A DNA stretch of 64,000 bases from an uncultured Pseudomonas sp. (GTDB lineage: Bacteria > Pseudomonadota > Gammaproteobacteria > Pseudomonadales > Pseudomonadaceae): assembly GCF_946886105.1 (NCBI RefSeq), contig NZ_CAMPHV010000026.1, positions 3,374 to 67,373 on the forward strand. The letters run 5' to 3'. The notes beneath the pieces were generated by a model. The model was given only the letters and a program-made list of their open reading frames with translations, was not told the origin of the DNA and did no database searches. A program made the position numbers and the translations under genes. How positions within the stretch are numbered: position 1 is the first letter of the stretch; each line of letters opens with the position of its first letter. Of this stretch, positions 7,311-16,595 are shown piece after piece.

Positions 7311-8762
7311 ATGTCGTTAAACCAGCCCTTGAAGAATGGCGTGCAACTGATCGCCTATCCGAACCGGATCGGCGCGAACCTGCACGATCTGGCCGAGTTC
7401 GTCGAACACAAGCTCGCCGGTGCTGTTGTCGGGGTGCATATCCTGCCGCCGTTTCCGTCGAATGCCGATGGCGGCTTTTCGCCCCTGACCCACAAACGTA
7501 TCGATCCCGCGTATGGCGACTGGGCCGATATCGAGCGTTTGGCAGTGCGGCACGACTTCTGCCTGGATCTGGTGCTCAATCACCTGGCCGACGACTCGCC
7601 GGAGTTTCAGGATTATCTGCAAAAGGGCAAAGCCTCGGCTTGGGCCGGGTTGTTCGTCGATATCGACAGCCTTGGCGAGATCGGCCCGGACGATCTGGCG
7701 AAGATCCATATCCGCAAGGAGAAGGAGCCGTTCCGCGAAGTGGTCTTCGCCGACGGCAGCCGCGGGCGGGTGTGGTGCACCTTCAGCGAACGGCAGATCG
7801 ACCTGAATTACGACTCGCCGGTGACCTACGCGATGATGGCCGAAACCATCGCCTTTCTCGCCGCGCGCGGAGTCCGGTTGCTGCGTCTGGACGCCTTCGG
7901 CTACACCACCAAGAAGCTCGGCACCAGTTGCTTTCTGGTCGAGCCGCAGGTGTGGCGGATTCTCGATTGGTTCAAGACCACGGCCGCCGCGCACGGCATC
8001 GAGCTGTTGCCCGAGGTGCACGATCACCCGAGTTGGCAGCAGGCGATTTCGGCGCGCGGCATGTGGTCCTACGCCTTCGCGCTGCCGCCGCTGTTGCTCT
8101 ATACCCTGTTGGACGGCAACAGCCATTACCTCAAGGCCTGGCTGCGCATGTGCCCGCACAACCAGGTGACGGTGCTCGACACCCATGACGGCATCTGCAT
8201 CCCGGATGTGGAGGATCTGCTGCCGCGCCAGCATATCGAGGCGATCATCCAGAACGTCTCCGAGCGCAGCGCCGACCCCATCCTGCGGCGCTCGGCCGCC
8301 AACGTGCACAGCGTCGGCGCTATCTATCAGCTCACCTGCACCTTTTTCGATGCGCTGCACGGCAACGAGGATGCCTATATCGCCGCGCGGGCGATTCAGT
8401 TCTTCACCCCCGGCATTCCCCAGGTGTATTACGTCGGCTTGCTCGCCGGCAGCAATGATTACGACTTGTTGGAACGTAGCGGCGAGGCCCGCGAGATCAA
8501 CCGTCACTTCTATTCAGTGGAGGAGGCCGAGCTGGCCCTGCAAACCCCGGTGGTGCAGCGTCTGCTTTGGCTGATGGCGTTGCGCTCGAAGCATCCGGCC
8601 TTTGCCGGTGCGTTCGAATTGCATCATTCGAATGACTCCAGCGTGTCGATGGACTGGCGTTGCGGCGTGCACCACTGTCATTTGTTCGTCGACCTGAATT
8701 TCCGCACCGCGACCATCACCTACAGCGACCCCGATGGCGGTGAGATTTGCCGCCGTTGTTGA
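7311..8762 (+). CDS. GH13 subfamily 18 phosphorylase (sucrose-phosphorylase-like)
   Basis: A 483-residue cytoplasmic enzyme with no signal peptide. It should phosphorolyse an alpha-glucoside to glucose-1-phosphate plus acceptor, saving ATP. It follows sucrose phosphorylases almost throughout: VQLIAYPNRIGANLHDL, GVHILPPFP, nucleophile D194 in LRLDAFGYTTKKLGTSCF, acid/base E235 in LPEVHDHP, transition-state stabiliser D293 in VLDTHDGI, and FTPGIPQVYYVGLLAGSND near the C-terminus. However, the acceptor-loop motif that I recall as NLDLYQ or NLDIYQ in sucrose enzymes reads SVGAIYQ (A337-I338-Y339-Q340), so Asp is missing. The true acceptor may be glycerol, glycerate or another compound. AGGGAGG eight bases upstream supports the start. 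The gene stands alone, with no transporter or regulator nearby. Confidence 0.85.
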   Translation: MSLNQPLKNGVQLIAYPNRIGANLHDLAEFVEHKLAGAVVGVHILPPFPSNADGGFSPLTHKRIDPAYGDWADIERLAVRHDFCLDLVLNHLADDSPEFQDYLQKGKASAWAGLFVDIDSLGEIGPDDLAKIHIRKEKEPFREVVFADGSRGRVWCTFSERQIDLNYDSPVTYAMMAETIAFLAARGVRLLRLDAFGYTTKKLGTSCFLVEPQVWRILDWFKTTAAAHGIELLPEVHDHPSWQQAISARGMWSYAFALPPLLLYTLLDGNSHYLKAWLRMCPHNQVTVLDTHDGICIPDVEDLLPRQHIEAIIQNVSERSADPILRRSAANVHSVGAIYQLTCTFFDALHGNEDAYIAARAIQFFTPGIPQVYYVGLLAGSNDYDLLERSGEAREINRHFYSVEEAELALQTPVVQRLLWLMALRSKHPAFAGAFELHHSNDSSVSMDWRCGVHHCHLFVDLNFRTATITYSDPDGGEICRRC

Positions 8763-8853
8763 AATGGCCGAAGCGAATCGCGGTTTTTGCGTTATGCCAG
8801 GCGAAATCTGCTCTAGGCTTGGCATAGCACTATTTATTGGATACATGCCAGGG

Positions 8854-8891
8854 AGGCGATTTGAGAGAACTGCGGTATGGGCAAATCGCCT
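8854..8891. promoter_or_regulatory. 10-bp inverted repeat upstream of the c-di-GMP gene
   Basis: AGGCGATTTG at 8854-8863 and its exact complement CAAATCGCCT at 8882-8891 are 18 bases apart and 68 bases before the start at 8959. No T-run follows, so it is not a terminator. An operator for a dimeric regulator or an mRNA hairpin is possible. A second, weaker inverted pair TATGCCA/TGGCATA lies at 8793-8826. Confidence 0.35.
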
Positions 8892-8958
8892 GCTGGCTCG
8901 TTGCTGTTAAGCTCCGGCCCATTCCGTAACGCAAACCCGGGTTGGCCGAGGGCCGAAG

Positions 8959-11514
8959 ATGGCACCAGCACCAATAGTTGAACCGCTCCGTCCGCTTAAC
9001 GCGCTTGCCAATTCACGTAAACCACTTCTGTTTATCTCCGCTTTACTCTTGGTGCTGTTTATCGTCGCCAGCGCGGCGCTGGTGCAGATTGCCCTGCGGC
9101 AAAATACCCGGGCTGCGGAGCGGGCCCTGTTCTACGTGGAGAAAGCCACGCAAGCCCGGCAGAAGTCGATTCTCGCCACGGTCAGCGACTATGCGTTCTG
9201 GGGCGAGGCTTATCGCAACCTGCATGCCGAGGTCGACCCGGAGTGGGCCTATACGCGGCAGAACCTGGGCCCCAGCATCTTTCCCGATTTCGGCTACGAG
9301 GGCGTGTTCGTCGTCGACCCCACTGGCCGCACTTCCTACGCGGTGGTGGAGGGTCAGTTGCTGGCGATCGAGGCGCGGCACTGGCTCAAGCAGAATATCG
9401 ACGCGCTGCTCGAACAGGCGCGTGAGCAAGCCGAGGACGAGGAACCGGTCGTGGGCTTTCTGCAGGTGGCCGGGCAGCCGGCGTTGGTCGCTGCCGCCGG
9501 CTTCACCACCGGTGGCGATCCGCTGATAGAGGAGGTGCCGGGGGAGACATCGGTGCTGCTGTTCGTCGATCTGCTCGACCCGCTGAAACTCCCCGCGCTC
9601 GGCCGCGATTTCGGCGTCGACAACTTGCGCGTCGCAGACCAGCCCCAGCCGCAGGGGCTGTCGACCTTGTCCTTGGCCACCTTGACCGGCGAACCGCTGT
9701 CGTTGCGTTGGGATCCGCCCCAGCCGGGCGATCAGCTGTTCTATCTGATCTTGCCGCTGCTGGCGTTGGCGGGAGCGATAGTGGCGGTGATCACCTGGCT
9801 GATCCTGCGCCGGGCCATGGCCGCCGCCCGCGAAATGGACGTCAGCTATGCCTCCTTGTACGAGAGCCAACTGGCCCTGGCGGCCAGCGAGGCGCGCTTT
9901 CGCGATGTCGCCGAATCGGCGTCGGATTGGATCTGGGAAACCAACGGCGAACTGCGCCTGATCTATCTGTCCGCGCGCTTCCAGGCTGTCACCGGACATC
10001 CCGAGAGTGCCTGGCTGGGGCGTCCGCTGAGCGATCTGATGCAATGCTCGGGCGGTTTACTCGCCTGGCTGGACAAGCGCAACGGTCGTGCGTTCGCCAA
10101 GGACAGCCTGCAGTGCCAATACCTGGCGGCCGATGGTAGCCAGCGTACTTGCCGGCTTTCCCTGCGCGCTATCGACGATGCCGTCGGCGGCTACCGCGGC
10201 ACGGTCAGTGATATCACCGAGGAGGTGCAGGCCCGCGCGCGTATCGAGCATCTGTCGCTGCATGACGCGCTCACCGGGTTGCCCAATCGCAATCGCATGC
10301 AGGAGTTTCTCGAGGGCAAGCTCAGGGGCCTGCCGACGGTCGACAAACCCTTGGTCATGCTGAGTATCGACCTCGACCGCTTCAAGCCGGTCAACGATTC
10401 TTTCGGCCATGAAACTGGCGATCTGGTGTTGAACGAAGTTTCCGAGCGCTTGCGTTGCGTGCTGCGCGAAGGCGATCTGGTGGCCCGTCTGGGCGGCGAC
10501 GAATTCATCCTGATCGTCAGCGGCATCTCCACCCAGGAGGAGGTCGAACGGCTCTGCGAGCGCTTGATCACCGGCATCGAACAGCCCTTCGAGATCGACA
10601 ACCACAGCATTTTCATCGGCGCCAGCATCGGCGTGGCCATGGCGCCCGCCGACGCCTCGCAGGCCGAAGAGCTGCTGCGTTACGCCGATATCGCCCTGTA
10701 CGAGGCCAAGGAAGCCGGGCGCAATACCTGGTGTTTTTACGCCAGCGACATGAACGAGCGGGTGATCGAGCGGCGCCAGTTGGAAAACGATTTGCGCCAG
10801 GCCTTGAAGAACGACGAGCTGCGCCTGCTGTTACAGCCGCGCTACAGCGTCAGCAGCCAGCGCATCGTCGCCGCCGAAGCCCTGGTGCGCTGGCAGCATC
10901 CGCGGCGCGGGCTGTTGAGCCCGGATACGTTCGTCGGCATCGCCGAAACCACGGGGTTGATCGTGCCCCTGAGTTCCTGGGTGCTGCGAACCGCCTGCAT
11001 GGAGGCCATGAGCTGGGGCGAGGAGTTGATCGTCTCGGTCAACCTGTCGCCGGTGGAGTTTCAACGCGGGCATCTGGTCGCGCGGGTGCAAAGCGCCCTC
11101 GAAGAAAGCGGCTTGCCGCCTTCGCGGCTGGAATTGGAACTCACCGAAAGCGTCATGCTCGAGGACGCGCCGGGCGCGCTGGTGCTGATGCACGAGCTCA
11201 AGCGGATCGGCGTGCGCCTGTCCATGGACGACTTCGGCACCGGCTATTCCTCGCTGAGCTATCTGCGCAAATTCCCCTTCGATGGGCTGAAGATCGACCG
11301 CAGCTTTATGGCTGATCTGGACGGCTCGAAAGACAGCCAGGCGATCATCAAGGCGATCATCGGGTTGGGCCGCGCGCTGTCGCTGACCGTCACCGCCGAG
11401 GGTGTGGAGTCCCAGGCGCAACTCGACGTGTTGCGCCAATACGATTGCGAGGAAGTGCAGGGCTTCTTCCTCGACCGGCCGATGGCGCCCGCCGAGCTGC
11501 GGCTGCTGTTGTAG
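8959..11514 (+). CDS. Membrane c-di-GMP enzyme: CHASE4-PAS-GGDEF-EAL
   Basis: An 851-residue inner-membrane signalling protein. TM1 is at about 23-46, a periplasmic CHASE4 sensor follows (about 47-255, with the characteristic DYAFWGEAY), and TM2 is at about 257-280. A PAS domain (about 311-420, DWIWETNGELRLIYLSARF) precedes the GGDEF and EAL domains. The cyclase signature is intact as GGDEF at 512-516, and an RxxD inhibitory site (R503-D506) lies exactly five residues before it. The phosphodiesterase signature E640-A-L is intact, and LSMDDFGTGYSSLSYL with LKIDRSFM are also present. It could therefore both make and break c-di-GMP, with CHASE4 sensing an unknown extracellular cue. GAGGG seven bases upstream supports the ATG. 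It is a single gene. Confidence 0.93.
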   Translation: MAPAPIVEPLRPLNALANSRKPLLFISALLLVLFIVASAALVQIALRQNTRAAERALFYVEKATQARQKSILATVSDYAFWGEAYRNLHAEVDPEWAYTRQNLGPSIFPDFGYEGVFVVDPTGRTSYAVVEGQLLAIEARHWLKQNIDALLEQAREQAEDEEPVVGFLQVAGQPALVAAAGFTTGGDPLIEEVPGETSVLLFVDLLDPLKLPALGRDFGVDNLRVADQPQPQGLSTLSLATLTGEPLSLRWDPPQPGDQLFYLILPLLALAGAIVAVITWLILRRAMAAAREMDVSYASLYESQLALAASEARFRDVAESASDWIWETNGELRLIYLSARFQAVTGHPESAWLGRPLSDLMQCSGGLLAWLDKRNGRAFAKDSLQCQYLAADGSQRTCRLSLRAIDDAVGGYRGTVSDITEEVQARARIEHLSLHDALTGLPNRNRMQEFLEGKLRGLPTVDKPLVMLSIDLDRFKPVNDSFGHETGDLVLNEVSERLRCVLREGDLVARLGGDEFILIVSGISTQEEVERLCERLITGIEQPFEIDNHSIFIGASIGVAMAPADASQAEELLRYADIALYEAKEAGRNTWCFYASDMNERVIERRQLENDLRQALKNDELRLLLQPRYSVSSQRIVAAEALVRWQHPRRGLLSPDTFVGIAETTGLIVPLSSWVLRTACMEAMSWGEELIVSVNLSPVEFQRGHLVARVQSALEESGLPPSRLELELTESVMLEDAPGALVLMHELKRIGVRLSMDDFGTGYSSLSYLRKFPFDGLKIDRSFMADLDGSKDSQAIIKAIIGLGRALSLTVTAEGVESQAQLDVLRQYDCEEVQGFFLDRPMAPAELRLLL

Positions 11515-11523
11515 GCCTTCAGG

Positions 11524-11547
11524 GTAGGAGCCAGCTTGCTGGCGATC
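11524..11547 (+). repeat. REP unit
   Basis: gtaggagccagcttgctggc followed by gatc is a full REP unit of the same class as the pair at 5286-5371. It starts ten bases after the c-di-GMP gene stop. The rest of the gap to 11707 shows nothing else recognisable. Confidence 0.7.
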
Positions 11548-11707
11548 AGCCCGTAGGTCGACCATGTACAAATCCGCATAACGCCCTTGTCGGGTTACGC
11601 GGCGGTCGATGGCGATGTTGTTGCTCGAACTGCGATAGTCGCCGCTAACCCGGCCTACTCAACCGTGTTCCTCGTTGCCTGCTGGCGAGGCCCGAATCGA
11701 AGATTGG

Positions 11708-11923
11708 CTAGGTGTTCAGACGCTGCAGCTCGCGGCGCACCATCTGCGCATAGGCTGGAGGCTTGAGGGCATACAGTTCGGCCGCCACCCAGCTTAGCCA
11801 ATGTCCGCCCAGCTCGGCTTTGGCCGCCAGCAGGCGCTGGGCTTCGGTTTCGGCGCGGGCTTGGTTGGCCTGGTGGAATTCGGCGCGGGAGGGTTTGCTG
11901 GTTTTATCGTTGTCTGGGTCCAT
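11708..11923 (-). CDS. Small conserved hypothetical protein
   Basis: A 71-residue hydrophilic protein rich in Ala, Glu and Gln. It begins MDPDNDKTSKPSRAEFHQAN, and its second half AELGGHWLSWVAAELYALKP carries paired Trp residues before a basic tail. It looks alpha-helical and has no signal or membrane segment. No domain is recognised. No good Shine-Dalgarno sequence stands before the ATG, which lowers confidence, but the composition is protein-like and the frame is clean between repeats. It follows no operon partner. Confidence 0.5.
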   Translation of the reverse strand: MDPDNDKTSKPSRAEFHQANQARAETEAQRLLAAKAELGGHWLSWVAAELYALKPPAYAQMVRRELQRLNT

Positions 11924-11947
11924 GGGCGATCTGTCGGGAGGTTTTTA

Positions 11948-12175
11948 ACCCGGATAAGCCTTGGCGCAATCCGGTAGCAATTGGCCTGATTGTTCCCCGG
12001 ATGGCAACCGGGCTACAAGGCTACGTAGCTCGTAGGTTGGGCTGAGCTGTGCGAAACCCAACAGGGATCACCGCGTCACGGGCTGCTGTTTATCTGCACG
12101 GCAGACAACATGCCGAAGGCTTGTCCGCCATTGGGGCGGCAGCGGCGGACAAAGCTTCGCTATGTCCGCCCTACA
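11948..12175. repeat. Cluster of three palindromic repeat types
   Basis: In order: a cccggataagcc/gcaatccgg palindrome with its partner ccccggatggcaaccgggctac (11948-12015), a gtaggttgggctgagctgtg unit ending gaaacccaac (12032-12062), and at 12110-12175 copy 2 of the gccgaaggcttg repeat seen at 131-196. The cluster lies between the stop of plsB and the small gene at 11708, both on the minus strand. It may act as a terminator for plsB. No gene is seen in this 270-bp gap. Confidence 0.6.
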
Positions 12176-12194
12176 ACATCGTGTCGGGCCAGGC

Positions 12195-14678
12195 TTACAC
12201 CGGCTCGGCCACATCCTCGTTTCTATCCATCGCCACCTGGCGGATCGACAGACGGATCTCCGCTGGCAATACCCGCTTGGCCGCGCCTTCGGCCAGCTCG
12301 TTGAGCAATGGGTGGTGGCTGAGTTTGCCGGCCGTATCCTGGCGCAGCACGCCCTGGTCGAGCAGGCTCTGGATAAAGTGGCGGAACAGGCTCTTGTCGA
12401 AGAATTCCGGGGCGTTGAGGCCATGCAGGATCGACAGGCGCTGGGCCATCACGGTGCACAGGTCTTCCAACTCTTCGGCGCTGATCGCGTGTTGCCCGGC
12501 GTTGAGCAGCAAGGCGGTGGCCATGTAGAAACGCTGCAGGGTCTGCACGATGGCGCGGGCCAGCAGGGTCAACAGGACGAATTCGCGCGAGCTGGGCGCC
12601 GGGCGCACATAGACATCGCCCTCGATCTTCAGGAGGCCCTGTTCGACGAACGCCGCCAGCCATTGGTCGATCACGTCGTCGAGCTGGTCCAGATCCCAGC
12701 GGATGAACAGCTCGGATTGCAGATAGGGGTAGAGCGCGCGGGTGAAGCGCAGGATCTGTTCGCGGCTCATCCGCGCGCTGCTCTGGAAGAAGCTCGCCAG
12801 CAGCGCCGGCAGGGCGAAGATATGCAGCACGTTGTTGCGGTAGTAAGTCATCAGAACGGCGTTCTGCTCGTCCAGATAGAGAATCTTGCCGAGGGCGTCG
12901 CTCTGCTCGGCGAGCAGCTCCATGCGTTGTACATACTCGATCAGCGCCTGGCCGTTGCCCTCCGGCAAGGTGGTGTGGGGCGAGTAGGGCACGCTGCGCA
13001 GCAAGGCCAGGTACAGGTCGAGCACCCGTGCCAGGGCGCGCTCGTCGAGCGCCAGCTTGCTGGTGGAGAGCAGCGCCAACGCCACCAGGTTGACCGGGTT
13101 GATCGCCGCCGCTTCGTTCAGATGCCGCGCGACCCGGGTACCCAGACGGTTGGTCGCGCTGTTCAGCCAATCCGGGCGGAACTGGTTGCGGTAATCCTGG
13201 CTGCGCCAATCCGGCTGCTCGCTGTCGAGGAATTCGGCCAGCTTGATCGGCTCGCCAAAGTTCACCCAGACATGGCCGAAGCGCTGCTTGAGCGCACCGA
13301 TGACCTTGAAGATGTCGAAGATCGACTCCTTCTTCTTGCTCGCGCCGCGCAGTTCGCCGAGGTAGGTACGGCCTTCGAGCACCCGTTCGTAGCCGATATA
13401 CACCGGCACGAACACCACCGGCAGGCGGTTGCTGCGCAGGAAGCTGCGCATTGTGATCGCCAGCATGCCGGTCTTCGGCTGCAACATGCGCCCGGTGCGC
13501 GAGCGTCCGCCTTCGACGAAATACTCGACCGGGAAGCCCTTGCTGAACAGGGTGTGCAGGTATTCGTTGAACACCGCGGTGTACAGCGGGTTGCCCTTGA
13601 AGGTGCGGCGCATAAAGAAGGCGCCGCCACGCCGCAGCAGGCCGCCGATCACCGGCATATTGAGGTTGATCCCGGCGGCGATATGCGGCGGGGTCAGGCC
13701 GTTGCGGAACAGCAGGTAGGACAGCAGCAGGTAGTCGATATGGCTGCGATGACAGGGCACGTAGATCACTTCGTGGCCCTGGGCGACGTCCTGCACGCCC
13801 TCGATATGGTTGACCTTGATGCCGTCGTAGATCTTGTTCCAGAACCAGCTCAGCACTAGTTCGAGGAAGCGGATCGCGGTGTAGGCATAGTCCGAGGCGA
13901 TCTCGTTGCCGTAGCGCAACGCCTGGCTTTCGGCTTTCTCCAGGGTGATGTTTTCGCGCTCGGCCTCGTCGAGGATCGCCTGACGCACCTGCGGGCCGTG
14001 CACCAGACCCTTGACCAGGTTGCGCCGGTGCGACACGTCCGGGCCGATGACCGCGGCCTTCTGGTTGCGAAAATGCACGCGCAGCATGCGGTGAACCATG
14101 CGCAGGGTGCGCTCGTGGCCCTTGTCCTGCTCGACCAGTTCGCGCATATGGATCGGCGTGGAGAATTGCACGCGGGTCTTACGACCCAGAATCAGGATGC
14201 TGACCAGGCGACGCAGACGCCCGGTGACCGCCCAACTGTCGGCGAACAGCAGCTTCCAGGGGCTGGTTTCGCGATCCGGCGACTGGCCCCAGAACACGCT
14301 GACCGGAATGATTTGCGCATCGTCGACCGCATGCTGGCTGAGCGCGCTGACCAGCCGTTGCAGCGTCGGCGAAATCCCACGTTTGTCCTGGCGGCCGAGC
14401 CAGTCCGGCTCCGGCGTCAGGTAGAAGAACGCTGCGGGTTCCAGCAGATCGCCCACTGCCACCGGCAGCACCGGGCGCGGCAGCCCGGCCTTGCGGCACT
14501 CGGTATCGACCACCGCCAGATCGCTCAACGACGGCTGCTGCAGCACGTAGAACACCGGCTTGCTGCGGTCGAGCTTGAGGGTGAAGGCCGATTGGTTGAT
14601 GGTTTCCGAGCGCACCCAGAGATACAGCAGGCGGTGCAGGGTACCGAATACGAGGCGGCGCAATGGGGATCGGGTCAT
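12195..14678 (-). CDS. plsB: Glycerol-3-phosphate 1-O-acyltransferase
   Basis: An 827-residue membrane-associated enzyme that acylates sn-glycerol-3-phosphate at position 1, the first step of phospholipid synthesis. The HX4D catalytic box is H310-RSHI-D315 in [10 protein letters not shown], matching the E. coli H306/D311 position. The other acyltransferase blocks are present: [23 protein letters not shown] and [10 protein letters not shown]. The length agrees with the PlsB family (about 807-840). It is divergent from the ABC transporter at 14933 and appears to be transcribed alone. It partly controls flux into the phospholipids later made via CdsA, encoded in the core block. Confidence 0.96.
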   Translation of the reverse strand: MTRSPLRRLVFGTLHRLLYLWVRSETINQSAFTLKLDRSKPVFYVLQQPSLSDLAVVDTECRKAGLPRPVLPVAVGDLLEPAAFFYLTPEPDWLGRQDKRGISPTLQRLVSALSQHAVDDAQIIPVSVFWGQSPDRETSPWKLLFADSWAVTGRLRRLVSILILGRKTRVQFSTPIHMRELVEQDKGHERTLRMVHRMLRVHFRNQKAAVIGPDVSHRRNLVKGLVHGPQVRQAILDEAERENITLEKAESQALRYGNEIASDYAYTAIRFLELVLSWFWNKIYDGIKVNHIEGVQDVAQGHEVIYVPCHRSHIDYLLLSYLLFRNGLTPPHIAAGINLNMPVIGGLLRRGGAFFMRRTFKGNPLYTAVFNEYLHTLFSKGFPVEYFVEGGRSRTGRMLQPKTGMLAITMRSFLRSNRLPVVFVPVYIGYERVLEGRTYLGELRGASKKKESIFDIFKVIGALKQRFGHVWVNFGEPIKLAEFLDSEQPDWRSQDYRNQFRPDWLNSATNRLGTRVARHLNEAAAINPVNLVALALLSTSKLALDERALARVLDLYLALLRSVPYSPHTTLPEGNGQALIEYVQRMELLAEQSDALGKILYLDEQNAVLMTYYRNNVLHIFALPALLASFFQSSARMSREQILRFTRALYPYLQSELFIRWDLDQLDDVIDQWLAAFVEQGLLKIEGDVYVRPAPSSREFVLLTLLARAIVQTLQRFYMATALLLNAGQHAISAEELEDLCTVMAQRLSILHGLNAPEFFDKSLFRHFIQSLLDQGVLRQDTAGKLSHHPLLNELAEGAAKRVLPAEIRLSIRQVAMDRNEDVAEPV

Positions 14679-14828
14679 ACGAATCTGCGGGCTTGAAAAA
14701 CGAGCAATTGCTCGGGGCGGCTAGTGTGACGGATCGGCCGCCCGCGGGCAAAATCTTGTAACGGCCTGATTCGTCGCCCGCGACCACTATCGTACTTACG
14801 CTGGTCATATGACCCGCGGGTTCTTGGC

Positions 14829-14858
14829 TTGCACTGGCCGCCCGCAACTCCTTATAGT
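14829..14858 (+). promoter_or_regulatory. Possible promoter of the ABC transporter operon
   Basis: TTGCAC at 14829-14834 and TATAGT at 14853-14858, spaced by 18 bases, form a plausible sigma-70 promoter. It lies 75 bases before the ATPase start, inside the divergent plsB/ABC gap of 254 bp. Confidence 0.45.
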
Positions 14859-14932
14859 CCGCCAGCACTTTAGAGCCCGGCTTGCGCCTGCATGGGTGCA
14901 AGCAGGGCCTGTTACCGCAATGGTGAGAGGCC

Positions 14933-15856
14933 ATGATCGAAATAAACAACCTGACCAAGCGATTCGCGCAGCACACAGTCGTGGACGACCTGTCGTTCAG
15001 CGTCCAACCCGGCGAAGTGCTGGGCTTTCTCGGCCCGAACGGTGCCGGCAAATCCACCACCATGAAAATGCTGACCGGCTTTCTCGCGCCGACTTCCGGC
15101 AGCGCACGCATTCTCGGTTTCGATATCCAGCGCCAGACGCTCAAGGCCCAGCGGCAGATCGGTTACCTGCCCGAAGGCGCGCCTTGCTATGGCGACATGA
15201 CGGTGCGCAGCTTCCTCGAATTCATCGCCGAGGTGCGCGGCTTCAAGGGCGCCGAGAAGCGCGAGCGGGTGGCCAAGGCGGTGGCCCAGGTCGAGCTGGA
15301 CAAGGTGCTCGAACAATCCATCGAAACGCTGTCGAAAGGCTTCGAACGCCGTGTCGGTCTGGCCCAGGCGATTCTCCACGACCCCAAGGTGCTGATCCTC
15401 GACGAGCCCACCGACGGCCTCGATCCGAACCAGAAGCACCAGGTGCGCAAGCTGATCCAGGGCCTGGCCTACGACAAGATCGTGATCATCTCCACCCACA
15501 TTCTTGAAGAGGTTTCCGCGGTCTGCACCCGCGCGGTGGTGATCGCCGGCGGCAAACTGCTCGCCGATGGCACGCCGCTGGAACTGGAAAGCCGCTCGCG
15601 TTACCACCAGGCGGTGACCCTGGTCGCCGAAGAGCCGTTGGATCACGCGGCGCTGGCCGCCCTGCCGGGTGTGCTCGGGGTCGAAGAGAACAGCCTGGAA
15701 CACAGCCTGAGCGTGCTGGCCAAGCCGGGCGAGGTGATTTTCCCCCAGGTCAACGGGCTGATCGCCGAGCGCGGTTGGAAGGTCAAGGAATTGAACGTCG
15801 AACGCGGTCGGCTGGATGAAGTGTTCCGCAGCCTGACCCGTGGGGAGGTGCTATGA
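14933..15856 (+). CDS. ABC transporter ATP-binding protein (Gld/Nos type)
   Basis: A 307-residue ATPase with Walker A GPNGAGKST (residues 34-42), an ABC signature seen as LSKGFERRVGLAQAI, Walker B VLILDEPTDGLD (about 152-163) and the switch His in IISTHILEEV. A C-terminal extension of about 90 residues follows the nucleotide domain, as in GldA/NosF exporters. The permease starts four bases before this stop (overlap 15853-15856) and a GldG-like subunit follows, so the three form one operon. The transported substrate of this widespread Pseudomonas cassette is unknown. Gliding is not implied. Confidence 0.92.
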   Translation: MIEINNLTKRFAQHTVVDDLSFSVQPGEVLGFLGPNGAGKSTTMKMLTGFLAPTSGSARILGFDIQRQTLKAQRQIGYLPEGAPCYGDMTVRSFLEFIAEVRGFKGAEKRERVAKAVAQVELDKVLEQSIETLSKGFERRVGLAQAILHDPKVLILDEPTDGLDPNQKHQVRKLIQGLAYDKIVIISTHILEEVSAVCTRAVVIAGGKLLADGTPLELESRSRYHQAVTLVAEEPLDHAALAALPGVLGVEENSLEHSLSVLAKPGEVIFPQVNGLIAERGWKVKELNVERGRLDEVFRSLTRGEVL

Positions 15857-16587
15857 GCCGCTTATCGGTGATTTTCAAACGCGAGCTGGCGAGCTACTTC
15901 GCCACGCCGCTGGCCTATGTGTTTATCGTGATTTTCCTGGTGCTGTCCGGGGTCTTCACCTTCTACCTGGGCGGTTTCTTCGAGAGCGGCCAGGCCAACT
16001 TGGCGCCGTTTTTCAACTTTCACCCCTGGTTGTATCTGTTCCTGGTGCCGGCGATCGCCATGCGCCTGTGGGCCGAGGAGCGCAAGTCCGGCACCATCGA
16101 ATTGCTGATGACCCTGCCGATCACCCGTTTCGATGCGGTCACCGGCAAGTTCCTCGCCGCCTGGGCGTTCGCCGGCCTGGCGCTGTTGCTGACCTTTCCG
16201 ATGATCGTCACCGTCAACTACCTGGGCGAGCCGGATAACGGCGCCATCGTCACCGGTTATATCGGCAGCTGGCTGCTGGCTGGGGCCTATCTGGCGATCG
16301 GTTCGTGCATGTCGGCTCTGGCGAAGAACCAGGTGATCGCCTTTATCCTCGCGGTCAGCGTGTGCTTCCTGTTTATCGTCAGCGGCTTCCCCATGGTGCT
16401 CGACGGATTCAGCGGCTGGGCGCCGCAATGGTTGGTCGATGCCGTGGCCTCGCTGAGCTTTTTGACCCGCTTCGAGGCGATCAGCAAGGGCGTGATCGAT
16501 TTGCGCGACCTGCTGTATTTCATCACCCTGATCGCCGCCTGGTTGGCCGCGACCGCGGTGGTCATCGATCTGAAGAAAGCCGACTGA
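15853..16587 (+). CDS. ABC transporter permease (GldF/ABC-2 type)
   Basis: A 244-residue integral membrane protein with about six transmembrane helices, beginning MSRLSVIFKRELASYFATPL, the usual start of GldF-like ABC-2 permeases. EERKSGTIELLMTLPI (about 75-90) is the conserved cytoplasmic coupling motif of the family. It overlaps the ATPase gene by four bases and is followed after 8 bp by the GldG-like subunit. It acts with both in the inner membrane. Confidence 0.92.
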   Translation: MSRLSVIFKRELASYFATPLAYVFIVIFLVLSGVFTFYLGGFFESGQANLAPFFNFHPWLYLFLVPAIAMRLWAEERKSGTIELLMTLPITRFDAVTGKFLAAWAFAGLALLLTFPMIVTVNYLGEPDNGAIVTGYIGSWLLAGAYLAIGSCMSALAKNQVIAFILAVSVCFLFIVSGFPMVLDGFSGWAPQWLVDAVASLSFLTRFEAISKGVIDLRDLLYFITLIAAWLAATAVVIDLKKAD

Positions 16588-16595
16588 GGACGCCC

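Noticed and set aside
7067..8188. 373-codon plus-strand frame overlapping the GH13 gene
   Set aside because: The GH13 frame carries all catalytic motifs and a good ribosome site. This overlapping frame has Arg-rich low-complexity content.
8820..8836. TGGCATAGCACTATTTA considered as a sigma-54 promoter
   Set aside because: The -12 TGC element is absent at the required spacing.
12162..13859. Long open frame of 565 codons on the plus strand
   Set aside because: It lies wholly antisense to plsB, whose product is complete and conserved. GC-rich codon usage produces such mirror frames, and the translation is His/Gln/Val-rich with no family.
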